The notes under the pieces: generated by a model | The model's input: the letters and a program-made list of their open reading frames with translations, nothing else | What the model was told of the DNA's origin: nothing | The model's database searches: none | In this document: positions 7,347 to 15,360 of the stretch, one piece after another | Layout of the letters: each line of letters starts with the position of its first letter | Numbering within the stretch: position 1 is the stretch's first letter | DNA from: an uncultured Mediterraneibacter sp. | GTDB lineage: Bacteria; Bacillota; Clostridia; Lachnospirales; Lachnospiraceae | DNA length: 16,676 nt | Assembly (NCBI RefSeq): GCF_934330165.1 | Contig: NZ_CAKRGI010000038.1 | Location: 1-16,676 of the forward strand | Reading direction: 5' to 3' | Translations under genes and position numbers: made by a program

Positions 7347-7375
7347 GAATAAGAGGTCAGGACGATACATAAAAT
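7347..7375 (+). promoter_or_regulatory. candidate sigma-E (sporulation) promoter for the DUF885-spmA operon
   Basis: ATA at 7349-7351 (within GAATA), exactly 16 bases, then CATAAAAT at 7368-7375. This matches the Bacillus sigma-E pattern ATA-N16/18-CATACAnT at all but one specified -10 base. Transcription would start near 7382, about 60 bases before the lipoprotein ATG. Bacillus spmA-spmB are sigma-E controlled, which fits. The matching gene-specific site for spmB on the other strand is weaker (TCATATT, 7322-7316, with a 13-base spacer to CATATATA). Confidence 0.5.
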
Positions 7376-7443
7376 GAAAGAAAATGGTTCGGAAGTGTTC
7401 TATGAGATTCTGGGAAAAGAAAGAGGAACAAAGGAGCTGTACC

Positions 7444-9195
7444 ATGCAGAGGATGAGAAAGATCTGCGTGGCAGGGCTTTTTTTAGTTGTGCTGGGACTT
7501 GGCGGCTGTGCAGAAATAGCAGATGGAAATGGGAAGGCAGGGAGTTCAGTCAGTGAGGATGAACGATTTGAAGCATATACGAGGGAGGTGTTCTGTAGTG
7601 AAGTGTCGGCAAATGCAGTCAGTCTGCATTATACATTAAAGTATCCGCAGGAATATGGGATCGAATCCGCTCCGGCAGTTTACGGAACAGTGGTCACGGA
7701 TGAACAGGCGGTGAAAGCCGGTGTGGAAAATATGGAGAAAGCGTTGATAACTTTTGAAAAAAATAAATTAAGTGTGGAAAACCAGATCACTTATGATGTA
7801 TTGAAGTCTTATTTAGACAGTGCAGAAAAAAGTGCAGAGTATTTGTGGTATGATGAACCTCTTGGTACAGTCAGCGGTGTGCAGACCCAGCTTCCGGTAG
7901 TGCTTTCGGAATACCGGTTTTATGAAAAAGAGGATGCTGATACATACCTGGATCTGATGAGATCAACAGGAAATTATTTTGATGAAGTAATTGCATTTGA
8001 GCGTGGAAAATCGGAGAAAGGACTTTTTATGTCAGAGAAAATGGCAGATGCAGTGATAGAACAATGTCAGGCATTTCTGGATATGGGAAACGGAAATTAT
8101 CTCTATTCTACTTTTGTGGAGCGGATACGGGAAAGCGGAAAATTTACGGAAGAGGAGATGGGAGAGTATACCAAAAAGAATGCAAAGGCTATGGAGGAAG
8201 TGGTCTGTCCTGCTTATGAAAGGCTGATGGCAGCAGTCCGCGAACTGAAAGGAACAGGAAAGAACGAGGAAGGTCTGTGCGGGCTGCCACAGGGGCAGGA
8301 GTATTATCAGATGTTGGTGGATCAGTCCGTGGGAACCAATGAATCGATCGTGCAGTTGGAAGAACTGACACGCGGACAGATGGAAGACGACATTACTGCC
8401 ATGGAGGAGGTACTGGGGGCAAAGGTGGAAGAAGCGAAAGAATCTGCGGCAGATATGAAGCAGGGGACAGCGGAACTGATTCTGAAAAAATTGTCGGATG
8501 GGATAGAAAAAGCATTCCCGGAGACACCGGATACAACGCTGGAAGTAAAGTATGTTCCGAAGGAAATGGAGGAACATTTAAGTCCGGCTTTTTATATGAT
8601 TCCTGCAATCGACAACAGCAGGGAAAATGTGATCTATATCAATCAGGGGCAGATGCGGGATGATTTGACGCTCTTTACAACGCTTGCCCATGAAGGGTAT
8701 CCGGGGCATTTATATCAGACGATTTTTTATGAAAGTACAGATCCTGATCCGGTAAGAAGTATTTTCAATTTTGGCGGTTATGTGGAGGGATGGGCGACTT
8801 ATGCGGAAATGTGCAGTTATTATCTGACACCACTTCCGAAAGAACAGGCTACGATCCTGCAGAAAAATGGTTCGGTGATCCTTGCATTATATGCACTGGC
8901 GGATATGGGAATCCATTATGATGGCTGGAGCAGGATAGATACGGCAGCTTTTTTTGCAAAATACGGAATTTCAGATGCAGAAACGATACAGAAGATTTAC
9001 GATCTGATCCTTGGTTCACCGGGCAATTATCTGAAATATTATATTGGGTATGTAAAATTTCTTGAATTAAAAAAAGCATGGGCAGAAAAAATGGGAGAAG
9101 AGTTCAGTCAGAAAGAGTTTCACCGGGCAGTGCTGAGTGTAGGACCTGCACCCTTCGATGTGGTTGAAACGTATATGTGGAACTATGCAAAATAG
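7444..9195 (+). CDS. DUF885-family lipoprotein, putative zinc metallopeptidase
   Basis: A 583-residue exported lipoprotein. Residues 1-22 are a lipoprotein signal peptide: positive MQRMRK, hydrophobic VAGLFLVVLGL and lipobox LGGC with C22 as the lipidated cysteine. The body matches DUF885: the motif H416-EGYPG-H422 and E448 in YVEGWATYAE resemble a zinc site of a metallopeptidase. The substrate is unknown; peptidase activity is inferred from fold and motif. I start at ATG 7444 since AAGGAG lies seven bases upstream and the signal peptide begins there; the longer frame from 7384 would put 20 residues before the signal. It is followed 33 bases later by spmA and is probably co-transcribed with it, which hints at a mother-cell role in spore formation or cell wall work. 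Confidence 0.88.
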   Translation: MQRMRKICVAGLFLVVLGLGGCAEIADGNGKAGSSVSEDERFEAYTREVFCSEVSANAVSLHYTLKYPQEYGIESAPAVYGTVVTDEQAVKAGVENMEKALITFEKNKLSVENQITYDVLKSYLDSAEKSAEYLWYDEPLGTVSGVQTQLPVVLSEYRFYEKEDADTYLDLMRSTGNYFDEVIAFERGKSEKGLFMSEKMADAVIEQCQAFLDMGNGNYLYSTFVERIRESGKFTEEEMGEYTKKNAKAMEEVVCPAYERLMAAVRELKGTGKNEEGLCGLPQGQEYYQMLVDQSVGTNESIVQLEELTRGQMEDDITAMEEVLGAKVEEAKESAADMKQGTAELILKKLSDGIEKAFPETPDTTLEVKYVPKEMEEHLSPAFYMIPAIDNSRENVIYINQGQMRDDLTLFTTLAHEGYPGHLYQTIFYESTDPDPVRSIFNFGGYVEGWATYAEMCSYYLTPLPKEQATILQKNGSVILALYALADMGIHYDGWSRIDTAAFFAKYGISDAETIQKIYDLILGSPGNYLKYYIGYVKFLELKKAWAEKMGEEFSQKEFHRAVLSVGPAPFDVVETYMWNYAK

Positions 9196-9228
9196 TGAAA
9201 TGAGAGAATAGGAAAAGGGGGAGAGCAG

Positions 9229-9849
9229 TTGTTAAATGGTCTGTGGGCGGGGATGATCCTGATCGGGATTATTTTCGGGGCATGGAACGGGAAAATGCCG
9301 GAGCTGACAAATGCGGCACTGGATTCGTCAAAAGATGCAGTGTCATTGTGCATTACGATGCTGGGAGTGATGTCATTTTGGTGTGGGATCATGGAGATTG
9401 CGGAGAAAGCGGGACTCGTAAAAAAGGCTGCGGAAAAATTGCGTCCGGTCATTCGGTTCCTTTTTCCGCAGCTTCCGGTGGAAAATAAAGCGAATGAACA
9501 AATTGCGATCAATTTTATTGCAAATATTTTCGGGCTTGGATGGGCGGCAACTCCTGCAGGACTGAAAGCCATGGAAGCACTGGGAGAGCTGGAGGAGGAC
9601 AGAAGACTTGGCAGAGCTTTTGGACCGGTGAGAAAAAGAGGGGTGGCGGGAGATGAAATGTGCATCTTTCTGATCCTGAACATTTCTTCGCTGCAGCTGA
9701 TCCCGGTCAATGTTATTGCTTACAGGAGTCAGTATGGAAGTGCTGATCCGGCAGGGATCATAGGCGGAGGGATACTGGCAACTATGGCGAGTACCGGGGC
9801 GGCAGTCGTGTATGTGCTTGTGATGCAGAGGTGGGGAAAAAGAAAGTAG
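9229..9849 (+). CDS. spmA: spore maturation protein A
   Basis: A polytopic membrane protein of 206 residues (B. subtilis SpmA has 196). Visible hallmarks are WAGMILIGIIFGAWNGKM near the N-terminus, the Gate-domain core SLCITMLGVMSFWCGIMEIAEKAG, the loop NFIANIFGLGWAATPAGLKAM, and FLILNISSLQLIPVNVIAYRS. It acts with SpmB in spore core dehydration. The start is TTG 9229, five bases after GGGGGAG. Its partner spmB lies 2 kb away on the opposite strand, with the DUF885 lipoprotein gene between. Confidence 0.92.
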   Translation: MLNGLWAGMILIGIIFGAWNGKMPELTNAALDSSKDAVSLCITMLGVMSFWCGIMEIAEKAGLVKKAAEKLRPVIRFLFPQLPVENKANEQIAINFIANIFGLGWAATPAGLKAMEALGELEEDRRLGRAFGPVRKRGVAGDEMCIFLILNISSLQLIPVNVIAYRSQYGSADPAGIIGGGILATMASTGAAVVYVLVMQRWGKRK

Positions 9850-9852
9850 TCG

Positions 9853-9985
9853 GGAGGTGTCGATCATGATATAATGAGTGTTAGCGAGCAGGAGAAAGCA
9901 TCGCTTTTTCAGTGCGAGCGGCGAATGGCGATCATGATCGCTGCAAAGCAGCTTCAGACACCGGAGGTGTCGATCATGATATAAT
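9853..9985 (+). repeat. direct-repeat and hairpin element upstream of the Wadjet operon
   Basis: An identical 23-bp sequence stands at 9853-9875 and 9963-9985, each copy ending in an extended -10-like TGATATAAT. The 87 bases between can fold into several hairpins: 9892-9910, a 14-bp perfect palindrome at 9928-9941, GCTGC-AAA-GCAGC at 9940-9952, and GACACC-GGA-GGTGTC at 9957-9971. The motif GATCATGAT appears three times. No open reading frame of note is present. It could be a REP/MITE-like repeat, a structured leader RNA, or a regulatory site. Which one is not resolved here. Confidence 0.75.
9977..9985 (+). promoter_or_regulatory. extended -10 element, possible Wadjet operon promoter
   Basis: TGATATAAT is a perfect extended -10 (TGn-TATAAT) at the end of the second direct repeat, about 57 bases before jetA. 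The region 16-18 bases upstream has no convincing -35 box, which extended -10 promoters can do without. The first repeat copy carries the same element at 9867-9875 and would give a longer leader that includes all the hairpins. Confidence 0.45.
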
Positions 9986-10042
9986 AAAAAAATAGAACGA
10001 CGTGAGAAAAGGCGGTAAAGAAAAAGACAGTAAGGAGTCAGT

Positions 10043-11413
10043 ATGCAGTCACATTATGAAATCCCGGATACATTTTGGAGCTTATTCCGCTCGGTGAATA
10101 GAGAAATTTATATAGAATCATTGCTGTGCATTAATCAGGAATATGAGTACAGCAATTATTTCCTGACGAGAGAGGTCTGCCTGCAGATCTTAAGTGATAG
10201 GAATACGCAGAAGCGGATCAGGCTGGAGCGGGAGGAGTCAGAGACGGAGCTGGATCTGCTGGAGACTACTTCTTCCCGGATCCTGAACTGGCTGGTGAAG
10301 ACGGGATGGTTGAAAAAAATGGAAGATTACACTTCATTGACGACGAATATCGTGATCCCGGATTATGCTGCGATTTTTATTGAGGCATTTGAGAAGCTGT
10401 CTTCGCAGGAGCTGGAAGAGACGGATATTTATATTCAGAATGTTTATGCTACGCTGTATTCATTTCAGAATAATCCCAAAGTCAACCTGAATATGCTGCG
10501 GACTGCCCTGGTGAATACAAAGAAGCTGAACAAAGCCCTGCAGGATATGCTCCATAATATGGATAAGTTTTTTGAGCGGCTTCTGGATAAGAAGACATAT
10601 GGTGAGCTGCTCCGGGAGCATTTGGACGGATACGTGGAAGAGGTTGTGCGGAAGAAATATCATATTCTTAAGACTTCGGATAATTTTTATATTTACAAGA
10701 TGGATATTAAGAAATGTCTCCGGGAAATGCGGGAGAATGATGAATGGATCGAGAATGTGCGTGCAAAAGCGAAGGCTGCCGGAGATGAGAAAGAGGATGT
10801 GCTGGAGATCCTGGATCAGATTGAGCGTGGGTTTGATGATATTGAACATCGGATTGCCAATATGGATAAAGAGCATACAAAATACGTGCGTGCCACGGTG
10901 ACACGTCTGAACTATCTGCTCAGCGGTGAGACGGATACCAAGGGGCTGGTGGTACAGCTTCTGAACCGGATTTCGGCAGAGGAGAACGGTGCAAAGAAGG
11001 AGGAGAAGCTGCGGAAGACAGCGGAACGGATGAACCTTTCTTATCTGGAGATCCTGTCAGAGAAATCTTTGTATAAGAGAAGAAAGAGCCGGACGGATTT
11101 TATCAGTAAGATGGAAACGGAAGAGGAGACGGAAGATCTGAACCGTGAGGAGGTACTGAAGATGAACCGGATCCAGATGCGATACAGTCGGGCAGAGATC
11201 GAAGAATTTATCCAGGCTCATATGACCGGGGATATTATGGATGCAGGGGCAATTAAGGATATGACGGATGAGGATTTTGAAAAACTGATCCTTGCGTACG
11301 ATTACAGTACACGTCGGAACAGTAAGTATGCTGCGTTGAATGAAGAAGACAGGATGGTGGAGAACGGCAGGTATCGTTATCCGGATCTGAAATTTATACA
11401 GAGGAGGCCCTGA
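10043..11413 (+). CDS. jetA: Wadjet system protein JetA (kleisin-like subunit)
   Basis: The first gene of a four-gene Wadjet operon. JetA is the MksF/kleisin-like subunit that bridges the SMC-like JetC heads and holds the JetB dimer. At 456 residues it resembles the JetA form common in Clostridia (DUF5716-like) rather than the DUF3375 form of type I; this is from recognition of the sequence style, not a search. The N-terminal half looks like winged-helix DNA-binding folds (FWSLFRSVNREIYIE; RILNWLVKTGWLKKMED), followed by long charged helices through the middle and C-terminal parts (for example 230-330). No catalytic motifs are expected or seen. AAGGAG five bases upstream sets the ATG at 10043. 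The stop shares one base with the jetB start. Confidence 0.82.
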   Translation: MQSHYEIPDTFWSLFRSVNREIYIESLLCINQEYEYSNYFLTREVCLQILSDRNTQKRIRLEREESETELDLLETTSSRILNWLVKTGWLKKMEDYTSLTTNIVIPDYAAIFIEAFEKLSSQELEETDIYIQNVYATLYSFQNNPKVNLNMLRTALVNTKKLNKALQDMLHNMDKFFERLLDKKTYGELLREHLDGYVEEVVRKKYHILKTSDNFYIYKMDIKKCLREMRENDEWIENVRAKAKAAGDEKEDVLEILDQIERGFDDIEHRIANMDKEHTKYVRATVTRLNYLLSGETDTKGLVVQLLNRISAEENGAKKEEKLRKTAERMNLSYLEILSEKSLYKRRKSRTDFISKMETEEETEDLNREEVLKMNRIQMRYSRAEIEEFIQAHMTGDIMDAGAIKDMTDEDFEKLILAYDYSTRRNSKYAALNEEDRMVENGRYRYPDLKFIQRRP

Positions 11414-12057
11414 TGATAGAATATTATGATTTACTAAATGAGGAAGAGCAGGATGATATGAGAGACCTGATCCGGTTATTGCTGCGTCAGACGTTTCTGC
11501 TGGAAAAGAAATATGACCGCCGGGCAGGAAGGATGGTTCCGGTGAGGGAGTACCGGTTTGCAGACCGGCATCTGGATTTCCTGAAAGAATATTTCCGGAT
11601 CGCGGGGATCACACTCCGGCAGAATGTGCATATGGGACTGATCTATATTCAGGAAGAAGCATTATGGGGAGAGAAGCTTTCTAGGCTTGCAACAATCTAT
11701 ATCCTGATTCTGAAGATCCTTTATGATGAGCAGATGGCAAGTGTATCATCGAGCAATCATGTGGTAGTGACACTCGGGATGCTCAATGGAAAGGCAGGAG
11801 ATTTTCATATTCTGACCGGGATGCCGTCTCCGACAGAAATGCGTAAGACGATCGCACTGCTGAAAAAGTATCAGATCTTAGAGCCGTTGGATGTCATGGA
11901 AGAGCTGGATGAAAATTCGAGGATGGTCATTTATCCGTGTATCAATACCGTTCTTGTGGGCGATGATGTAAGGGAACTTTTAGATACGTTCAGTGAGGAG
12001 GAATACAGTGGAGACGAAACAGCAGTTCAAGGCACTATCAAAGATATGCCTGAATAA
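11413..12057 (+). CDS. jetB: Wadjet system protein JetB (KITE-like subunit)
   Basis: A 214-residue protein in the JetB/MksE slot, resembling the Clostridia DUF6063 form. JetB dimers carry tandem winged-helix domains, bind the JetA kleisin and help grip DNA. Visible are a helical N-terminus rich in acidic residues (LLNEEEQDDMRDLIRLLL), a central stretch ending in TRP-like ILILKILYDEQM, and a second winged-helix-like part with MPSPTEMRKTIALLKKYQILEPLD. The ATG at 11413 overlaps the jetA stop as TGATG and is preceded by GAGGAGG, so translation is coupled. The gene runs 50 bases into jetC. Function is assigned mostly from operon position plus family look. Confidence 0.8.
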   Translation: MIEYYDLLNEEEQDDMRDLIRLLLRQTFLLEKKYDRRAGRMVPVREYRFADRHLDFLKEYFRIAGITLRQNVHMGLIYIQEEALWGEKLSRLATIYILILKILYDEQMASVSSSNHVVVTLGMLNGKAGDFHILTGMPSPTEMRKTIALLKKYQILEPLDVMEELDENSRMVIYPCINTVLVGDDVRELLDTFSEEEYSGDETAVQGTIKDMPE

Positions 12058-15000
12058 CTGGCATTATATAGACAGAAAAATATTAAGCTTTCACGAAGGG
12101 ATCAATTTCTTTACAGGGCATTCAGGAAGTGGAAAGTCAACCGTGATCGATGCGATGCAGCTTGTTCTGTATGCGAATACAGACGGAAGAGGATTTTTTA
12201 ATAAGGCGGCTGCGGATGATTCAGACCGGTCGCTGATCGAGTATCTGCGGGGAATGGTGAACATTGGTGAGAACAATGAGTCCCAGTATTTGAGAAATAA
12301 AAATTTCTCCAGTACGATCGTGCTGGAATTTACAGAAACAGAAAGCCGGCAGAGTCAGTGCGTCGGGGTTGTATTTGATGTTGAGACATCTACAAATGAG
12401 ATCAGCCGTCTTTTCTTCTGGCATAAGGGGGGACTTCTGGAAAATGACTACCGGGCAGATAAGCGGTGTCTGACAACGGGAGAGATCCGGGAATATTTGC
12501 AGAGAAATTTCAGTACGACGGATTTTTACTGTGGACCGAGTAATGAAAGATTCCGCAAGCAGCTTTATGATATTTATTTAGGCGGGCTGGATATGGAAAA
12601 ATTTCCACGGCTGTTTAAGCGTGCGATCCCGTTTAAGATGAATATCAAGCTGGAAGATTTTGTGAAAGAATATATTTGCATGGAGCAGGATATCCATATT
12701 GAGGATCTGCAGGAAAGTGTGATGCAGTATGGAAGAATGCGGAGCAAGATCGAGGAGACGCTGAAGGAAATCCGGCATTTGGAAGAGATCCGTGACAGAT
12801 ATGCCGTGTATCAGACCCAGGTGAAAGAAGTTGAAAATGATCAGTATCAGATCGACCGGCTGGAAATCTTACGACTGGAGGCGAAACTGCAGGAACTGCG
12901 GGATAAGATCAAAGAGAGTCAAGAAGATATCGGTCGGCAGGAGCAGGCAAAAGCAGAACTGGAGACAAAGCAGCAGACGATTCAGGGACAGTATGAGGAA
13001 GTGCTGTTAAGGATCGCTAACAGCGGGTATTCTGCGTTGGAGCAGAAACTTGGAAATGTGAATGAGATGCTGGAGCATTTGCAGCTTAGCCGTGCAAAAT
13101 GGCAGAGGACGGCAGCAGGGCTTGCAGCATGGAAATCAAAAGATGTGACTCCGAATCAGACGCTTTGGGATATTGAGAAATTTGAAACTGTGGCACTGGA
13201 TGAGGAGACTTTGAAGCGGCTTCAGACAAGCCTTGCACAGATCCGGGAAGAACTGGGGGAGGATCTGAAGGATGCAGAAGCAAAGTTAAGAGTCATCAAG
13301 AAAGAAGAAAAGGATGCAAGAGAGGAATTAAAGGAGTTAAAGCAGGGGCGTAAGGCGTATCCGAAGGAAGTGGAGGAAGCAAAATATGAACTTCGTACCC
13401 GGCTGCAGGAGCGTTGTGGCAGGCTCGTTCCGGTACAGATCCTTGCAGATCTTCTGGATGTGCGGGATGAAAAATGGCATAATGCGATCGAGGGATATAT
13501 GGGCAATAATAAGCTTCTGCTCGTAGTGGAACCGAACTATGTAAAAGATGCCATGGAAATTTATCAGGGAATGGATAAGAAGCGGTTTTCGCGGGCAGCA
13601 GTGCTGGATACGGAGAAGGTGCTTTCCAGTGATAAAAAGGCAAAGGAAGGTTCTCTTGCAGAGGAAGTGCTGGCGAAAGAGGAGTATGTCCGGGCGTATA
13701 TGGATTTCTTCCTTGGAAATGTGATCAAATGCGATGGGATTGATGAGCTTCGTGAGCAGACCATCGGAATCACAGCGGACTGTATGTTATATCAGGGATA
13801 CCGTTTGCAGCACATCAACCCGGAAAGTTATACAAGGCGGGCATATATCGGTGAAACCAGTATGCGTCAGAGAATCCGCAGACTGGAGGAGCGTTGTGAT
13901 ACTTTACAGCAGGAGCGTCTTCCGCTGCAGAAAATGAAGGAAGAAATTCAGCGGGTACTGACATTAGAAGCACTTTCCCAGCCGGCAGAAGAGTACATGA
14001 GCTGGAAGAAAGAGATCGATGAAATTCAGAAAAAGGAAAGAGAGAAGCGGCAGATCCAGGAAGAGATGAAGAAACTTCAGGATGGAGAGGTTTCGGCTCT
14101 GAAAGCTCAGAAGGAAGAACTTTTGCGGCAGCAGGCACAGCTCAGGCAGGAGCTGGAGGAACTGATCGGAAAGATTTCAGAGAGCAGAGGAAATGCACAG
14201 CGAAATCAGAATTTTTATCAGACCGTGGAAACCGAATTGCAGGACAGAAAGAAAGAATTTCAGGAAGATCCGCAGAAAGAAGAGGGATTCCGGGCATATC
14301 TGGATGCGAAGCGTTCTGCAAATTATGAGTACCTCAGACAGCAGAGGAGTAAGGAGCTGGAGGCAGTTGAAGTTGAGAAGGACAAGGCATACAGTCAGCT
14401 TGTAGACAGGAGAACCATTTATTTGAAGCTGTATCCGAACCGTACATTTTCCGCTACGATTGAAGAGAATACACCTTATGAAAAGCTTCTTTCTGAACTG
14501 CAGTGTGATGAGCTGGAAGATTTCAGGCTGGCAGCAAGGGAACAGGCAAAATCAGCGGTAGAACATTTTAAAGAGGATTTCATTTATAAAATACGAAGTG
14601 CCATCAAGGAAGCCTATCAGCGGAGAGATGAACTGAACCGTATCATCAGCCGGCTGGATTTTGGTAAAGATAAATATCAGTTTGTCATTACGAAGAATAA
14701 AGGGACGGACGGAAGATATTATAAAATGTTCATGGATGATTCGCTGAGCATTAATCCGTCCCAGCTTTCAGATTCTATGGAGAATCAGATGAACCTTTTT
14801 ACCATGGAACATGATGAGGAATACGGGGATATGATGAATGAGCTGATCAATATCTTTATTCCACCGGAAGATGCGACAAGGGAGGAACTGGATACTGCAA
14901 AGAAGAATATGGAAAAATATGCGGATTACCGGACGTATTTATCCTTTGATATGCAGCAGATCATCCACGGTGAAAAGGATATGAAGATCGGACTGAGCAA

Positions 15001-15358
15001 GATGATCAAGAAAAATTCCGGTGGAGAGGGACAGAATCCTCTGTATATCGCTCTGTTGGCAAGTTTTGCACAGGTCTACAGGATTAACTTGTCACCGAAG
15101 ATCCGCAGACCGTCCACGATCCGTCTTGTTGTGCTGGATGAGGCATTTTCCAAGATGGACGCAGAGAAAGTGGCAAGCTGTATTTCTCTGATCCGTGGAC
15201 TTGGATTTCAGGCGATCATCAGTGCGACGAATGACAAGATCCAGAATTATCTGGAAAATGTAGACAAGACGTTTGTCTATGCCAATCCGAATAAAAAGCA
15301 TATTTCGATCCAGGAATTTGAAAAAGTCGAGTATGACCAGTTGAAGGTTGAGGAATAG
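12008..15358 (+). CDS. jetC: Wadjet system protein JetC (SMC/MukB-like ATPase)
   Basis: The motor of the complex, an SMC-family ATPase of 1116 residues that should extrude DNA loops and sense small circular DNA. The N-terminal head has Walker A GHSGSGKST (37-45). Long coiled coils rich in Glu/Lys/Gln follow (about 255-450 and 630-800). Between them, about 455-620, is a hinge-like globular domain (GRLVPVQILADLLDVRDEKWHNAIEG onward). The C-terminal head has signature S1004-GGEGQ-1009 and Walker B VVLDEAF with D1044 and catalytic E1045. All ATPase motifs are intact. I use GTG 12008, six bases after GAGGAGG; an upstream GTG at 11993 would lack room for that site. It overlaps jetB by 50 bases and lies two bases before jetD. 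Confidence 0.9.
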   Translation: METKQQFKALSKICLNNWHYIDRKILSFHEGINFFTGHSGSGKSTVIDAMQLVLYANTDGRGFFNKAAADDSDRSLIEYLRGMVNIGENNESQYLRNKNFSSTIVLEFTETESRQSQCVGVVFDVETSTNEISRLFFWHKGGLLENDYRADKRCLTTGEIREYLQRNFSTTDFYCGPSNERFRKQLYDIYLGGLDMEKFPRLFKRAIPFKMNIKLEDFVKEYICMEQDIHIEDLQESVMQYGRMRSKIEETLKEIRHLEEIRDRYAVYQTQVKEVENDQYQIDRLEILRLEAKLQELRDKIKESQEDIGRQEQAKAELETKQQTIQGQYEEVLLRIANSGYSALEQKLGNVNEMLEHLQLSRAKWQRTAAGLAAWKSKDVTPNQTLWDIEKFETVALDEETLKRLQTSLAQIREELGEDLKDAEAKLRVIKKEEKDAREELKELKQGRKAYPKEVEEAKYELRTRLQERCGRLVPVQILADLLDVRDEKWHNAIEGYMGNNKLLLVVEPNYVKDAMEIYQGMDKKRFSRAAVLDTEKVLSSDKKAKEGSLAEEVLAKEEYVRAYMDFFLGNVIKCDGIDELREQTIGITADCMLYQGYRLQHINPESYTRRAYIGETSMRQRIRRLEERCDTLQQERLPLQKMKEEIQRVLTLEALSQPAEEYMSWKKEIDEIQKKEREKRQIQEEMKKLQDGEVSALKAQKEELLRQQAQLRQELEELIGKISESRGNAQRNQNFYQTVETELQDRKKEFQEDPQKEEGFRAYLDAKRSANYEYLRQQRSKELEAVEVEKDKAYSQLVDRRTIYLKLYPNRTFSATIEENTPYEKLLSELQCDELEDFRLAAREQAKSAVEHFKEDFIYKIRSAIKEAYQRRDELNRIISRLDFGKDKYQFVITKNKGTDGRYYKMFMDDSLSINPSQLSDSMENQMNLFTMEHDEEYGDMMNELINIFIPPEDATREELDTAKKNMEKYADYRTYLSFDMQQIIHGEKDMKIGLSKMIKKNSGGEGQNPLYIALLASFAQVYRINLSPKIRRPSTIRLVVLDEAFSKMDAEKVASCISLIRGLGFQAIISATNDKIQNYLENVDKTFVYANPNKKHISIQEFEKVEYDQLKVEE

Positions 15359-15360
15359 AG

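Noticed and set aside
8032..8577. Minus-strand 181-codon frame within the DUF885 gene
   Set aside because: Antisense shadow rich in Phe, His, Cys and Arg; no domain, and the sense gene is well supported.
9853..9985. Possible CRISPR remnant because of the identical direct repeats
   Set aside because: Only two copies, an 87-base interval full of its own hairpins, no cas genes, and no leader; a hairpin repeat element fits better.
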